DNA of 64,000 bases, taken from positions 62,001 through 126,000 of the forward strand of contig NZ_UNOZ01000007.1 in the NCBI RefSeq assembly GCF_900536025.1. Direction: 5' to 3'. Positions within the stretch are counted from its first letter, which is position 1. Each line of letters opens with the position of its first letter. Made by a program: the position numbers and the translations under genes. Below the pieces are notes generated by a model. The model worked only from the letters and a program-made list of their open reading frames with translations. It had not been told where the DNA came from and did not search any database. Origin of the DNA: Pseudomonas reidholzensis. Its GTDB lineage: Bacteria > Pseudomonadota > Gammaproteobacteria > Pseudomonadales > Pseudomonadaceae. Shown in pieces: positions 1-10,469 of the stretch.

Positions 1-549
<549 letters not shown>

Positions 550-566
550 CGTCAACCTCAACCTGG

Positions 567-911
567 ATGAACACTGTGGACCTGGTATTCAAAGCCGCCC
601 TGGGTGCGGGCGTGGTGGTACTCCTGGCGATGCTGTCGAAGACCCGCAATTACTACATTGCCGGGCTGGTGCCGCTGTTTCCGACCTTTGCCCTGATCGC
701 CCATTACATCGTCGGCAAGGGGCGCTCGCTGGAGGACCTGAAGACCACGATCCTGTTCGGCATGTGGTCGATCATCCCGTATTTCGTCTACCTGGCGACG
801 TTGTACGTGCTGGTCGACCGGATGCGCCTGGAGGCCTCGCTGGCCCTGGCCACGGTGGCCTGGCTGATGGCGGCGACGGTGCTCGTGAGCGTCTGGGTGC
901 GGCTGCACTGA
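567..911 (+). CDS. GlpM-like small inner-membrane protein
   Basis: A 114-residue protein made almost entirely of hydrophobic helices, with about four predicted transmembrane segments around residues 5-20, 28-48, 63-82 and 88-110. It resembles the GlpM family, named after a P. aeruginosa protein linked to glycerol metabolism and alginate; the molecular role is not established. The ATG is only 17 bases after the preceding regulator stop, so the two may be co-transcribed. There is no strong Shine-Dalgarno sequence. A REP hairpin follows directly and may end the transcript. Confidence 0.7.
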   Translation: MNTVDLVFKAALGAGVVVLLAMLSKTRNYYIAGLVPLFPTFALIAHYIVGKGRSLEDLKTTILFGMWSIIPYFVYLATLYVLVDRMRLEASLALATVAWLMAATVLVSVWVRLH

Positions 912-919
912 GCAGCACC

Positions 920-1023
920 GCGTCGCCCTTTTCGCGGGCAAGCCCGCTCCCACAGGGACCGCGTGAACCATGAGGTCAGCGTCAATCCTGTGGGAGCGGG
1001 TTCACCCGCGAAAAGAGCGACGC
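920..1023. repeat. REP pair, type I (TTCGCGGG...CCCGCTCCCACAGG)
   Basis: Two REP sequences face each other. The left copy reads gcgtcgcccttttcgcggg and the right copy ends in cccgcgaaaagagcgacgc, giving an imperfect long hairpin between the GlpM-like gene and the convergent hydrolase gene. The core matches the 35-bp REP family typical of P. putida-group genomes. Confidence 0.9.
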
Positions 1024-1027
1024 AGGA

Positions 1028-2023
1028 TCAAAGCCGAGCCAAATGACTCAGGTCTTGCCGGCGCGCCTTCAGGTAGGGCAACACCGCCCCCAGCAACGGC
1101 GCCTTGAACGGCTCCTGAAAGCGATGCGCCAACCCCGGAATCAGCCGTAACTGGCTGCCCTGGATATGCGCCGCCAGGTGCACCCCGTGCATCACCGGCA
1201 ACAACGGATCAGCCGTGCCATGCACCACCAGCGTCGGCACCCGCAACTGGTTCAGCAACTCGACCCGGCTAGGTTCGGCCAGGATCGCCATGATCTGCCG
1301 CTTGGCCCCCTCCGGATTGAACGCCCGGTCATAGGCCAACGCCGCCTGCTGCAACAACACCGCACGCTCATCGTGCACCCGCGGGCTGCCCAGTGCCGCC
1401 AGCAGGTCGGCCTGCTGCTCGATCGCCACTTCGCGGTTCGGCGCACTGCGCCGCGCCAGCAACTGGATCAGCGCCGGGCTCGGCGCCGGCAGCCCAGCAG
1501 CACCGGAACTGGACATCACCAAGGTCAGGCTGCGCACCCGCTCAGGCGCAATAGCCGCCAGGTGCTGGGCGATCATCCCGCCCATGCTCACCCCCAGCAC
1601 ATGAAACTGCTCGACCTTGAGCGCATCCATCAGGCGCAGGCCATCGTCGGCCATGTCGGTCAAGGTATACGGCGCCGCCACCGTCAGCCCGAGCTTGTAG
1701 CGCAACAGCTCGAGGGTCAGGTTGGCCGACGGCGGCAGCTGGTTCCAGCGCGACAGGCCAACATCGCGGTTGTCGTAGCGAATCACCCGGAAGCCTTGTC
1801 GGCACAGCGCCTCGACCACATCGTCGGGCCAATGGATCAGTTGCCCGCCAATGCCCATCACCAGCAACAGGGCCGGGTCGGTCGGTGAGCCGACACTCTG
1901 GTAAACCAGGCTGACCTGACCCAGCTCGGCCCGTTGCACCGGCACCTGCGCGTCGCAGCGCTGGGTCGCCAGGGCACCCGGCACGTTCAATAACAAGAAG
2001 AAAAAAAGCAGCAAAGCCCGCAT
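1028..2023 (-). CDS. Exported alpha/beta hydrolase
   Basis: A 331-residue alpha/beta-hydrolase fold protein. The N-terminus carries a strong signal peptide ([19 protein letters not shown]). The oxyanion region [14 protein letters not shown], the nucleophile elbow GVSMGG (Ser near residue 145), an acid in HGTADPLLP (near 270) and a His in GLAHRF (near 299) form a complete Ser-Asp-His triad. This is an esterase or peptidase-like hydrolase acting in the periplasm or outside; the substrate cannot be read from sequence. It is a single gene, with REP elements at its 3' end and metR starting divergently 195 bases upstream. Confidence 0.85.
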   Translation of the reverse strand: MRALLLFFFLLLNVPGALATQRCDAQVPVQRAELGQVSLVYQSVGSPTDPALLLVMGIGGQLIHWPDDVVEALCRQGFRVIRYDNRDVGLSRWNQLPPSANLTLELLRYKLGLTVAAPYTLTDMADDGLRLMDALKVEQFHVLGVSMGGMIAQHLAAIAPERVRSLTLVMSSSGAAGLPAPSPALIQLLARRSAPNREVAIEQQADLLAALGSPRVHDERAVLLQQAALAYDRAFNPEGAKRQIMAILAEPSRVELLNQLRVPTLVVHGTADPLLPVMHGVHLAAHIQGSQLRLIPGLAHRFQEPFKAPLLGAVLPYLKARRQDLSHLARL

Positions 2024-2218
2024 GACAGAAACACCAGAATGCAGATCCCCAGTAGAGCGCGAGTCTGATGAAATTCATTCAAGCGCGCTGCCACAGTTCA
2101 GTGACAGTTTGATGAACACTGCCCAGTGGTCACGCAGGCTGAAGTCGACAGGGACCGCCAACATGAGCGAAACTCAACACATCCTGTTCCCTGGCTTGTC
2201 TCTCCCCCGGAGTTCGTT

Positions 2219-3136
2219 GTGCTGGAAATCCGCCACCTGAAAACCCTTCATGCCCTGCGCGAGTCCGACAGCCTGGTCGAGGCCGCCGAGCGCCTGCACC
2301 TGACCCAGTCGGCACTGTCTCACCAGTTCAAGGAGCTTGAAGAGCGCCTCGGCCTGCCGCTGTTCGTGCGCAAGACCAAGCCGATCCGCTTCACCAGCGC
2401 GGGCCTGCGCCTGTTGCAACTGGCCGACGCCACCCTGCCACTGCTGCGCGGCGCCGAGCGTGACATCGCCCGCCTGGCCGGCGGTACCGCGGGCCGCCTG
2501 CACATGGCCATCGAGTGCCACAGCTGCTTCCAGTGGCTGATGCCGACCATCGACCAGTTCCGCGATGCCTGGCCAGAAGTCGAGCTGGACCTGGCCTCGG
2601 GCTTCGCCTTCGCCCCGTTGCCGGCACTGGCCCGCGGCGACCTGGACCTGGTGGTGACCTCCGACCCGCTGGACCTGTCCGGCATCACCTACGTGCCGCT
2701 GTTCACCTACGAGGCGATGCTGGCCGTGGCCAACCAGCACGCGCTGGCGAGCAAGCCCTACGTCGTGCCGCAGGACCTGCTCGACCAGACCCTGATCACC
2801 TACCCGGTCGAGCGTGATCGCCTGGATATCTTCACCCGCTTCCTGGAGCCAGCCGACATCGAGCCGGCCGCCGTGCGCACCTCGGAGCTGACGGTGATGA
2901 TGATGCAGCTGGTGGCCAGCGGCCGTGGCGTCTGCGGCATGCCGCACTGGGCGCTGCACGAGTACAGCTCGCGCGGCTATGTGAAGGGCAAGCGCCTGGG
3001 CGAGAAAGGGCTGTTTGCCACGCTCTATGCGGCGGTGCGCACCGACATGCTCGATGCGCCGTACATGCGCGACTTCCTGCTGACCGCCAAGGACACCTCG
3101 TTCGCGACCCTCGACGGGGTCAGCGCGGTGCGTTGA
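2219..3136 (+). CDS. metR: LysR-type activator of methionine biosynthesis
   Basis: A 305-residue LysR-family protein very close to MetR. Diagnostic stretches are the [36 protein letters not shown] at the start of the effector domain, [10 protein letters not shown], and LYAAVRTD near the C-terminus. MetR uses homocysteine as co-inducer and controls met genes. The chosen GTG start gives [13 protein letters not shown], the usual family N-terminus, and has GGAG six bases upstream. A longer frame back to 2126 exists but would add an unrelated extension. The last 17 bases overlap the 3' end of the convergent Nudix gene. Confidence 0.9.
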   Translation: MLEIRHLKTLHALRESDSLVEAAERLHLTQSALSHQFKELEERLGLPLFVRKTKPIRFTSAGLRLLQLADATLPLLRGAERDIARLAGGTAGRLHMAIECHSCFQWLMPTIDQFRDAWPEVELDLASGFAFAPLPALARGDLDLVVTSDPLDLSGITYVPLFTYEAMLAVANQHALASKPYVVPQDLLDQTLITYPVERDRLDIFTRFLEPADIEPAAVRTSELTVMMMQLVASGRGVCGMPHWALHEYSSRGYVKGKRLGEKGLFATLYAAVRTDMLDAPYMRDFLLTAKDTSFATLDGVSAVR

Positions 3137-3533
3137 TCAGCTCGCGGTAGAGCGGCAGGATCAGGTCACGGGTGAGCGGTGCCAGCTCCAGCGTTGGCGT
3201 CTGGTCAGCACTGAGCCAGTGCACTTCTTCGATTTCCGCCGCCGGTGCCACGGTGTCGGCGGTGTCGATGCGAAACAGCTCGGCGTGCACTTCAAAGCCG
3301 GGCTCGTTGGCGGCCGGGGCGCTGAACTGACCGAGGTACTCGGCCTGGCTCGGGTCGAGCCGCAGGCCCAGTTCTTCTTCCAGCTCACGCACCAGCGCCT
3401 GCTGCGGCGACTCGCCGGCGTCGATCTTGCCGCCGGGCTGCATGAAGGCCTGGGTACCGCGCTTGCGTACCAGCAGGGTGCGACCCTGAGGGTCGATCAG
3501 CAGGGCGGCGGCGATGCGGATGGTCTTGGTCAT
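3120..3533 (-). CDS. Nudix hydrolase
   Basis: A 137-residue Nudix protein. The Nudix box is complete at about residues 34-57 (GGKIDAGESPQQ then REL.EELGL, with the metal-binding Glu residues present). The family hydrolyses nucleoside diphosphates linked to another moiety, using Mg2+, often for nucleotide pool cleaning; the substrate is unknown here. The start MTKTIRIAAALLID is the first Met that gives a normal family length; the longer open frame upstream runs into a REP element. The 3' end overlaps metR by 17 bases tail to tail. Confidence 0.85.
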   Translation of the reverse strand: MTKTIRIAAALLIDPQGRTLLVRKRGTQAFMQPGGKIDAGESPQQALVRELEEELGLRLDPSQAEYLGQFSAPAANEPGFEVHAELFRIDTADTVAPAAEIEEVHWLSADQTPTLELAPLTRDLILPLYRELINAPR

Positions 3534-3589
3534 GGGGGGCTCTCGGGCACGCAAAGGTGGCGAGGATACCTGATGTTCGCGATGGCCGG

Positions 3590-3671
3590 GCCGGCCCTGT
3601 CGCGGGGCAAGCCAGCTCCCACGCAGATCAACCTCCACCGCGACCGTGGGCTTGCCCCGCGATAGGCCGGC
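3590..3671. repeat. REP pair, type I
   Basis: An inverted pair reading gccggccctgtcgcggggcaagcc and, at the other end, ggcttgccccgcgataggccggc. It sits in the short gap between the divergent Nudix and lhr genes, so it must coexist with both promoters or with readthrough. Confidence 0.85.
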
Positions 3672-3726
3672 ACTGGCAGACGAACGGCCCCTTGCCAACC
3701 TCGCCTACGCACGCCATAACCAGTGC

Positions 3727-6700
3727 ATGAACCTCCCTGCCCTGCACCACCCGGCATTGGACCTGTTCCACCCCGCTGTCGGCCGCTGGTTCCGCCAGCA
3801 TTTCGCCACGGTGACCGATGCCCAAGCCCGCGCCTGGCCGCTGATCCATGCGGGGCAGTCGATGCTGCTGGCCGCGCCGACCGGCTCGGGCAAGACCTTG
3901 AGCGCCTTCCTGGCGGTGCTCGACGAACTGTTCCGCCAGGGCCTGGAGGGCAACGGCGAGCTGCCCGCGCAGACCCAGGTGATCTACGTTTCTCCGCTCA
4001 AAGCGCTGTCCAACGATATCCGCCTGAACCTGCAGGCACCGCTCGAAGGCATCCGCCAGGCCCTCGAAGACCAAGGCCTGAAGGCGCCCCACATCACCAC
4101 CGCCGTGCGCACCGGCGATACCCCGCAAAAAGACCGCGCAGCGATGCGCAAGCTGGCCCCGCACATCCTCGTCACCACCCCGGAATCGCTCTATGTGCTG
4201 CTCGGTTCCGCCTCTGGCCGCGCTGGCCTGGCCCAGGTGCACACGGTCATCGTCGACGAGATCCACGCCGTCGCCGGCAACAAGCGCGGCTGCCACCTGG
4301 CGCTGACCCTCGAACGCCTGCAAGCGTTGTGCGCCAGGCCGCTGCGGCGGATCGGCCTGTCCGCCACCCAGCGCCCGGTGGCCCGCGTCGCACAGTTCCT
4401 GGTGGGCACTCAGCGCCCCTGTGCGATCGTCGATGTCGGCCACGCGCGGGAGCGTGACCTGGCCATCGAAGTACCGCCGGTGCCGCTCGGCGCGGTGATG
4501 GCCACCGATGTCTGGGGCCTGGTCTACGACCGCCTGGCCGAGCTGGCCCGCCAGCACCGCACCACGCTGGTGTTCGTCAACACCCGGCGGCTGGCCGAAC
4601 GCCTCACTCGCCACCTCGGCGATCGCCTGGGCAAGGAGGGCGTGGCCGCGCACCACGGCAGCCTGGCCAAGGAACATCGGTTGCTCGCCGAACAACGCCT
4701 GAAGGGCGGCGAATTGCAGGTGCTGGTGGCCACTGCTTCGCTGGAGCTGGGCATCGACATCGGCGACGTCGAGCTGGTCTGCCAGATCGAGTCACCCGGT
4801 TCGATCGCGGCGTTCCTGCAACGCGTCGGCCGCTCTGGCCACCAGGTCGACGGCATCCCCAAGGGCCGCCTGTTCGCCACCTCGCGCGACGACCTGATCG
4901 AGTGCGTGGCGCTGCTCGACTGCGTACGCCGAGGCGAGCTCGATGAGCTGCATATCCCCAAGGCGCCGCTGGATGTGGTCGCCCAGCAGATCGTCGCCGA
5001 GGTCAGCAACCAGCCGTGGTCCGAGCAGGCCTTGTTCGCGTGCCTGCGCCAGGCCACGCCGTTCGCCGACCTCGACCAGGGCCATTACCAGGCGCTGCTG
5101 CGGCTGCTCGCCGAGGGCTACAACGGCCGCCTGGGCGTGCGCGGCGCCTATGTCCACCGCGACGCCGTCAGCGGCATGTTGCGCGGGCGTCGAGGCAGCC
5201 AGCTGACCGCGCTGACCAGCGGCGGCACGATCCCGGAGAACGCCGACTATGCGGTGCTGCTCGAACCCCAGGCGCTGAACATCGGCAGCGTCAACGAAGA
5301 CTTCGCAGTAGAGAGCATCGCTGGCGACATCTTCCAGTTGGGCAATGCCTCCTACCGCATCGTGCGGGTCGAGCCCGGTCGGGTGCGGGTCGAGGATGCC
5401 CAGGGCCTGCCGCCGACCATTCCGTTCTGGCTCGGTGAAGCGCCCGGGCGCAGCGATGAACTGTCCGCTGCGGTCGCCCGGCTGCAATCGCGCATCGACC
5501 AGCAACTGCAGGCCAGCGACGGTGACCCCGAGCCGGTGCGGCAATGGCTGCAAGACGCCTATCAGTTGAGCGAGGACTGCGTCAGCCAACTACTCGATTA
5601 CCTGACCCGCACCTGGCAGGTGCTCGGTGCCCTGCCCTCGCAACAGACCCTGGTGCTGGAGCGCTTTTTCGACGAGTCCGGCGGCACCCAACTGGTCATC
5701 CACTCGCCCTACGGCAGCCGCATCAACCGCGCCTGGGGCCTGGCCCTGCGCAAGCGCTTCTGCCGCACCTTCAACTTCGAGCTGCAAGCGGCAGCCAGCG
5801 AGGACGCGATCGTCCTGTCGCTGTCGACCAGCCACAGCTTCGAACTCGACGAGGTGTGGCGTTACCTGTCGAGCAAGACGGCCGAGCCGATCCTCATCCA
5901 GGCCGTGCTCGACGCGCCGCTGTTCGGCGTGCGCTGGCGCTGGAACGCCGCCGTGGCCCTGGCATTGCCGCGCTTTGTCGGCGGGCGCAAGGTCGCCCCG
6001 CAGATCCAGCGAATGAAAAGCGAAGACCTGGTGGCCGCGGTGTTCCCCGACCAGATCGCCTGCCTGGAGAACATCGTCGGCGAGCGGCAGATCCCCGATC
6101 ACCCGCTGGTCGAGCAGACCCTCGAAGACTGCCTGCATGAGGCCATGGACAGCGACGGCTGGCTGGCGCTGCTGCGGCGCATGGAAAGCGGCGAGGTGCG
6201 TCTGCTCAGCCGCGACCTGCCGGCGCCTTCACCGCTGGCCGCGGCCATCCTCAACGCCCGCCCGTATGCCTTTCTCGACGATGCACCACTGGAAGAACGG
6301 CGTACCCAGGCCGTGCTCAGCCGGCGCTGGAACGAGGTGCACAGTGGCGATGACCTCGGTGCACTGGACCTCGAGGCCATCGCCGCGGTGCAGGACGAGG
6401 CCTGGCCACAGCCGACCAGCAGTGACGAAATGCATGAAGCGCTGATGAGCCTGGGGGTCATCAGCCAGGCCGAAGTGCAACACAACCCAGGCTGGGAGGA
6501 GCTGCTGCAAGCGCTGGCCAAGGCCGGGCGCAGCACCTGCCTGGATTCGCCCGGCGAGCCGCTGTGGCTGGCCCGCGAGCGGCTCAACCTGTTGCAGGCG
6601 CTGTATCCCCAGGCCCGCCTCGCTCCCGCGCTGACCGTACTGCCTGGCTTTGACCAAGCGCTCGGCCCCGAGGCCGCGCTGACCGAGTTGCTGCGCAGCC

Positions 6701-8004
6701 GCCTCAGCGGCTTTGGCCCGCAGACCCTGGCGCAGATTGCCGCACCGCTCGGTTTGCCCCACGCCGAGATCGAGCAGGCACTGGCCCGTCTGGAACAGCA
6801 AGGCTATGTGCTGCGCGGGCACTTCACCCCCGGCGCAGCGGCGCTGCAGTGGTGCGAACGGCACCTGCTCGCACGCATTCACCGCTACACGGTCAAGCGT
6901 TTGCGGCGCGAGATCGAGCCGGTCAGCCTGCAGGATTTCATGCGTTTTCTGTTTGACTGGCAGCATCTGGCGCACGCCGAGCGGCTGCGCGGGCCGGAGG
7001 CGATCAACGCCGTGCTGGGCCAGTTGCAGGGGTTCCCGAGTGCCGCAGGTGCGTGGGAAGCGGACGTGCTACCGGCGCGGATCAACGACTACAGCCCGCA
7101 CTGGCTGGACGACGCCTGCCGCAGCGGGCAGTGGGCCTGGAGCCGGCTGGCCTCGACGGTATCGAGCAGTACCCTGGCGAGCACACCGCTGGTGCTGCTA
7201 CCGCGTGAGCAATTGGCGATCTGGCGCAGCCTGACGGCCACGCCCGAACCGAGCGAGCTGGGGCCGCGGGCGCAACGCGTGCATGACGCCTTGAAGGCGC
7301 ACGGCGCGCTGTTTTTCGATGAGCTGGGCCATGAAGCACACCTGCTGCCCAGCGAACTGGAAACGGCTTTGCAGGCGCTGGTCGGTTCGGGGCTGGTCGG
7401 CGCCGACAGCTTTACCGGCTTGCGCAGCCTGATCACGCCGGCGGCGAAGCGCTCAGTGCGCGGCAGCCGCCGGGGGCACCCGCCGATGTCGACCAGCATG
7501 GCCCATGCCGGGCGCTGGGCATTGCTCAGGCGCAGCGATGTCGAGCCTGACAGTGACCAACGCCTGGAACAGATTGCCCGGACATTGCTGCGCCGCTATG
7601 GGGTTATCTGCTGGCGCTTGCTGGAGCGCGAAAGCGATGCCTTGCCCCCTTGGCGAGAGTTGTTGCGCTGCTATCACCGGCTGGAAGCGCGCGGGGAGAT
7701 CCGCGGCGGGCGGTTTATCGCCGGGCTGGCGGGCGAGCAGTTTGCCTTGCCGGAGGCGGTGGGGCTGTTGCGTCAGGTCAGGCGCAGGGCGCTGGACGGG
7801 GAACTGGTGATGGTCAGTGCCAGTGATCCGCTGAACCTGGTCGGCACCCTGCTGCCGGGGGCCAAGGTGCCTGCGGTGAGTGGTAACCGGGTGCTGTACC
7901 GGGATGGCGTGGCGGTGGCGGCGCGGGTGGCCGGGAAGTATGTGTTCCTGGTTGAGGCGGCGGCCGAGCAGGCTGCCTGGCGGCAGAAACTGCTGCGCGG
8001 CTGA
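3727..8004 (+). CDS. lhr: ATP-dependent helicase Lhr (large helicase-related)
   Basis: A 1425-residue superfamily 2 helicase of Lhr type. Helicase motifs are clear: Walker A APTGSGKT near residue 48, DEIH near 177, SATQ near 211, and the motif VI segment QRVGRSGH near 364. The Lhr winged-helix and beta-barrel core follows, and then the long C-terminal part found in the bacterial long form. Lhr translocates 3' to 5' on DNA and unwinds DNA or RNA-DNA hybrids in genome repair. The start ATG at 3727 gives MNLPALHHPALDLFHPAV; the frame is open further upstream but that part overlaps REP sequence. Full length for the family and no frame break. Confidence 0.92.
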   Translation: MNLPALHHPALDLFHPAVGRWFRQHFATVTDAQARAWPLIHAGQSMLLAAPTGSGKTLSAFLAVLDELFRQGLEGNGELPAQTQVIYVSPLKALSNDIRLNLQAPLEGIRQALEDQGLKAPHITTAVRTGDTPQKDRAAMRKLAPHILVTTPESLYVLLGSASGRAGLAQVHTVIVDEIHAVAGNKRGCHLALTLERLQALCARPLRRIGLSATQRPVARVAQFLVGTQRPCAIVDVGHARERDLAIEVPPVPLGAVMATDVWGLVYDRLAELARQHRTTLVFVNTRRLAERLTRHLGDRLGKEGVAAHHGSLAKEHRLLAEQRLKGGELQVLVATASLELGIDIGDVELVCQIESPGSIAAFLQRVGRSGHQVDGIPKGRLFATSRDDLIECVALLDCVRRGELDELHIPKAPLDVVAQQIVAEVSNQPWSEQALFACLRQATPFADLDQGHYQALLRLLAEGYNGRLGVRGAYVHRDAVSGMLRGRRGSQLTALTSGGTIPENADYAVLLEPQALNIGSVNEDFAVESIAGDIFQLGNASYRIVRVEPGRVRVEDAQGLPPTIPFWLGEAPGRSDELSAAVARLQSRIDQQLQASDGDPEPVRQWLQDAYQLSEDCVSQLLDYLTRTWQVLGALPSQQTLVLERFFDESGGTQLVIHSPYGSRINRAWGLALRKRFCRTFNFELQAAASEDAIVLSLSTSHSFELDEVWRYLSSKTAEPILIQAVLDAPLFGVRWRWNAAVALALPRFVGGRKVAPQIQRMKSEDLVAAVFPDQIACLENIVGERQIPDHPLVEQTLEDCLHEAMDSDGWLALLRRMESGEVRLLSRDLPAPSPLAAAILNARPYAFLDDAPLEERRTQAVLSRRWNEVHSGDDLGALDLEAIAAVQDEAWPQPTSSDEMHEALMSLGVISQAEVQHNPGWEELLQALAKAGRSTCLDSPGEPLWLARERLNLLQALYPQARLAPALTVLPGFDQALGPEAALTELLRSRLSGFGPQTLAQIAAPLGLPHAEIEQALARLEQQGYVLRGHFTPGAAALQWCERHLLARIHRYTVKRLRREIEPVSLQDFMRFLFDWQHLAHAERLRGPEAINAVLGQLQGFPSAAGAWEADVLPARINDYSPHWLDDACRSGQWAWSRLASTVSSSTLASTPLVLLPREQLAIWRSLTATPEPSELGPRAQRVHDALKAHGALFFDELGHEAHLLPSELETALQALVGSGLVGADSFTGLRSLITPAAKRSVRGSRRGHPPMSTSMAHAGRWALLRRSDVEPDSDQRLEQIARTLLRRYGVICWRLLERESDALPPWRELLRCYHRLEARGEIRGGRFIAGLAGEQFALPEAVGLLRQVRRRALDGELVMVSASDPLNLVGTLLPGAKVPAVSGNRVLYRDGVAVAARVAGKYVFLVEAAAEQAAWRQKLLRG

Positions 8005-8048
8005 TGGCCTCATCGCGGGGACCGCCGCAATGCTGTTCACTCAAGAAT

Positions 8049-8184
8049 GCCGGGGCCGCTGCGCAGCCCTTTCGCGACACAAGGCCGCTCCCACGCCGAC
8101 CGCGTCATGCCCATATTCACAGGGCATGCGCGGACACTGTGGGAGCGGCCTTGTGTCGCGAAAGGGTCGCGTAGCGGCCCCGGC
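8049..8184. repeat. REP pair, type II (TTTCGCGACACAAGGCCGCTCCCAC)
   Basis: An inverted pair of the second REP flavour. The left copy is gccggggccgctgcgcagcc...cgcgacacaaggccgctcccac and the right copy is gtgggagcggccttgtgtcgcgaaagggtcgcgtagcggccccggc. It lies between the convergent lhr and rpmE2 genes and probably folds in both transcripts. Confidence 0.9.
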
Positions 8185-8247
8185 GAGCTCACGCCAAGCG
8201 CAATTTAAGCCACCTGGAAAAAGCTGATGAGACCACTTGAACCAGGC

Positions 8248-8511
8248 CTATTTCCCAGCCTTGCCCGCAAACCCGGCAAAGCGCTTGTTGAACCCAGCGA
8301 CCCGCCCTTCGACGGTCGTCTTGCGCTGCTGGCCGGTATACACCGGGTGCGACGCACTCGACACATCCAGGGCCACATACGGGTAGCTCTGACCGTCGCT
8401 GTGCTGCTGGGTACGGTCGGTCTCCACCGTCGAACCGATCAGGAAGTACACATCGGCCGCCGTGTCATGGAACAGCACCGTACGGTAGGCAGGATGAATA
8501 TCAGGTTTCAT
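8248..8511 (-). CDS. rpmE2: 50S ribosomal protein L31 type B (zinc-free paralogue)
   Basis: An 87-residue L31 of the C-minus type: it begins [16 protein letters not shown], contains [11 protein letters not shown], and has no cysteines, unlike zinc-binding L31. In other bacteria this paralogue is induced by zinc starvation through Zur and replaces the zinc form on ribosomes, freeing zinc. GAGGT about seven bases upstream of the ATG is a good ribosome binding site. A Zur-like box lies 23 bases upstream of the start, which supports the same control here. Confidence 0.95.
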   Translation of the reverse strand: MKPDIHPAYRTVLFHDTAADVYFLIGSTVETDRTQQHSDGQSYPYVALDVSSASHPVYTGQQRKTTVEGRVAGFNKRFAGFAGKAGK

Positions 8512-8533
8512 GGCAAAGACCTCGCTCGCTAAG

Positions 8534-8548
8534 TGATACTTTATAACA
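8534..8548 (-). promoter_or_regulatory. Zur-like operator upstream of rpmE2
   Basis: On the plus strand the site reads TGATACTTTATAACA. The TATAACA half matches the gammaproteobacterial Zur consensus (TGTTATA-n-TATAACA) exactly, and the other half matches 4 of 7. It lies 23 bases upstream of the rpmE2 start. The site is inferred from this similarity and from the known Zur control of C-minus L31 genes. Confidence 0.6.
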
Positions 8549-8688
8549 TACTAAAAGCGAATGGTTTTTGATACCCCATTTTTCATTTTCCGCGAGCCGC
8601 TCAAGGCTGGCCATGCGCCGCCCGATGAGGCTATGGTCGGGGTTTGCCCCAGGCCCTGAGCCTGACCGAGCCATCGCAAGGATTCCGT

Positions 8689-10308
8689 ATGAGCCTGTCA
8701 CTTCTCAGTCGCTATGCCTTTTTTGCCGCATGCGTCCTGTTCACCCTGGCCAGCCTGCCACTGCTGCACCACGAATGGCTCTGGCCGTTTACCCTGACCA
8801 CTGCCGTGCTCAGCCTGATCGGCCTGTTCGACCTGCTGCAGAAACGCCACGCAGTGCGGCGCAACTACCCGATCCTGGGCAACATCCGCTACCTGGTCGA
8901 GGCGATCCGCCCGGAGATCCGCCAGTACCTGCTGGAAGCCGACAGCGATGCCCTGCCCTTCTCCCGCGCACAACGTTCGCTGGTCTACGCCCGGGCCAAG
9001 AACGAAGCGGCAGACAAACCCTTCGGCACCCTGATCGATGTGTATCAGTCGGGCTTCGAGTTCATCGGCCACTCCATGCGCCCGGCACCACTGGCCGACC
9101 CGGCAAGCTTCCGGGTGATCGTCGGCGGCCCGCAGTGCAGCCAGCCCTATTCGGCGTCGATCTTCAACATCTCGGCGATGAGCTTCGGCTCGCTCAGCGC
9201 CAACGCCATCCGCGCCCTCAACCAGGGTGCCAAGCTCGGCAACTTTGCCCACGACACCGGCGAGGGCAGCATCAGCCCGTACCACCGCGAACACGGCGGC
9301 GACCTCACCTGGGAACTGGGCAGCGGCTATTTTGGCTGCCGCACCGCGGACGGGCGCTTCGACCCGCAGCGCTTCGCCGAACAGGCGCGCAACCCGCAGG
9401 TACGGATGATCGAGATCAAGATGAGCCAGGGCGCCAAGCCCGGCCATGGCGGCATCCTGCCCAAGCACAAGGTGACCGAGGAGATCGCCGAAACACGCGG
9501 CATCCTGATGGGCGAGGACTGCATCTCGCCGTCGCGCCACAGCGCGTTTTCCACGCCGATCGAAATGATGCAGTTCATTGCCCAACTGCGCGAGTTGTCT
9601 GGCGGCAAGCCGGTCGGTTTCAAGTTCTGCCTCGGGCATCCGTGGGAGTTCATGGGCATCGCCAAGGCCATGCTCGAGACCGGCATCCTGCCTGACTTCA
9701 TCGTCGTCGACGGCAAGGAAGGCGGCACCGGCGCAGCGCCGGTGGAGTTCACCGACCATATCGGCGTGCCGCTGCGCGAAGGCTTGCTGTTCGTGCACAA
9801 CACCCTGGTCGGGCTGAACCTGCGCGACAAGATCAAGCTCGGCGCCAGCGGCAAGATCGTCAGTGCGTTCGACATTGCCAGCGTGCTGGCGATTGGCGCC
9901 GACTGGGCCAACTCGGCGCGCGGGTTCATGTTTGCCATTGGTTGCATTCAGTCGCAGAGCTGCCACACCAACAAGTGCCCGACCGGCGTGGCGACCCAGG
10001 ACCCCCTGCGCCAGCGTGCGCTGGTGGTGCCGGACAAAGCTCAGCGCGTACTGCATTTCCACCACAACACCTTGCGAGCGCTGGCTGAAATGCTGGCTGC
10101 GGCCGGGCTGGATCACCCTGCGCAGCTGGATGCCAAGCACCTGGTGCGGCGGATTTCGGCGACCGAGATCAAGTTGTTCTCGCAGATGCATGTGTTTCTC
10201 AAGCCAGGGGAGTTGTTGACTGGAGAGGTCGATGGGCAATTCTATTCGCGGATGTGGCAGCTGGCCCGAGCGGATAGCTTTGAACCGCATAGTGAGGTTG
10301 CGGCTTGA
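8689..10308 (+). CDS. FMN-binding glutamate synthase-family protein, membrane anchored
   Basis: A 539-residue protein with two N-terminal membrane helices (about residues 5-25 and 30-50) followed by the FMN-binding (alpha/beta)8 barrel of glutamate synthase. Motifs include FNISAMSFGSLSANAI, HDTGEGSISPYH, IEIKMSQGAKPGHGG, DGKEGGTGAAP and a cysteine cluster around SCHTNKCPTGVATQDP. The glutaminase domain of true GltB is absent, so this is the stand-alone family found in many proteobacteria; its substrate is not established. The start is chosen at MSLSLLSRY, with AAGGA six bases upstream; the longer open frame would put non-homologous residues before the membrane helix. Confidence 0.85.
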   Translation: MSLSLLSRYAFFAACVLFTLASLPLLHHEWLWPFTLTTAVLSLIGLFDLLQKRHAVRRNYPILGNIRYLVEAIRPEIRQYLLEADSDALPFSRAQRSLVYARAKNEAADKPFGTLIDVYQSGFEFIGHSMRPAPLADPASFRVIVGGPQCSQPYSASIFNISAMSFGSLSANAIRALNQGAKLGNFAHDTGEGSISPYHREHGGDLTWELGSGYFGCRTADGRFDPQRFAEQARNPQVRMIEIKMSQGAKPGHGGILPKHKVTEEIAETRGILMGEDCISPSRHSAFSTPIEMMQFIAQLRELSGGKPVGFKFCLGHPWEFMGIAKAMLETGILPDFIVVDGKEGGTGAAPVEFTDHIGVPLREGLLFVHNTLVGLNLRDKIKLGASGKIVSAFDIASVLAIGADWANSARGFMFAIGCIQSQSCHTNKCPTGVATQDPLRQRALVVPDKAQRVLHFHHNTLRALAEMLAAAGLDHPAQLDAKHLVRRISATEIKLFSQMHVFLKPGELLTGEVDGQFYSRMWQLARADSFEPHSEVAA

Positions 10309-10312
10309 GGAC

Positions 10313-10357
10313 GGGCTGGCGCATGGCGTGAGTCTGGCTGGGCTCAAACGCCAGCCC
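10313..10357. terminator. Possible terminator hairpin after the glutamate synthase-like gene
   Basis: GGGCTGGCG at 10313-10321 is the exact inverse of CGCCAGCCC at 10349-10357, with a 27-base loop. The loop is long and no T-run follows, so function as a terminator is uncertain. Confidence 0.35.
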
Positions 10358-10469
10358 ACTCCATCCCCTCACCAAATTTTCCGACTCTTCCCACAAATTT
10401 TTCACCAAATCCGGTCAACGTCTAAGCTTCAGACAAGCAACACGAAATTACTTGGCCGGATTGAAGACT

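Noticed and set aside
920..1023. REP clusters considered as a CRISPR array
   Set aside because: The units are single inverted pairs scattered kilobases apart, without regular spacers or cas genes.
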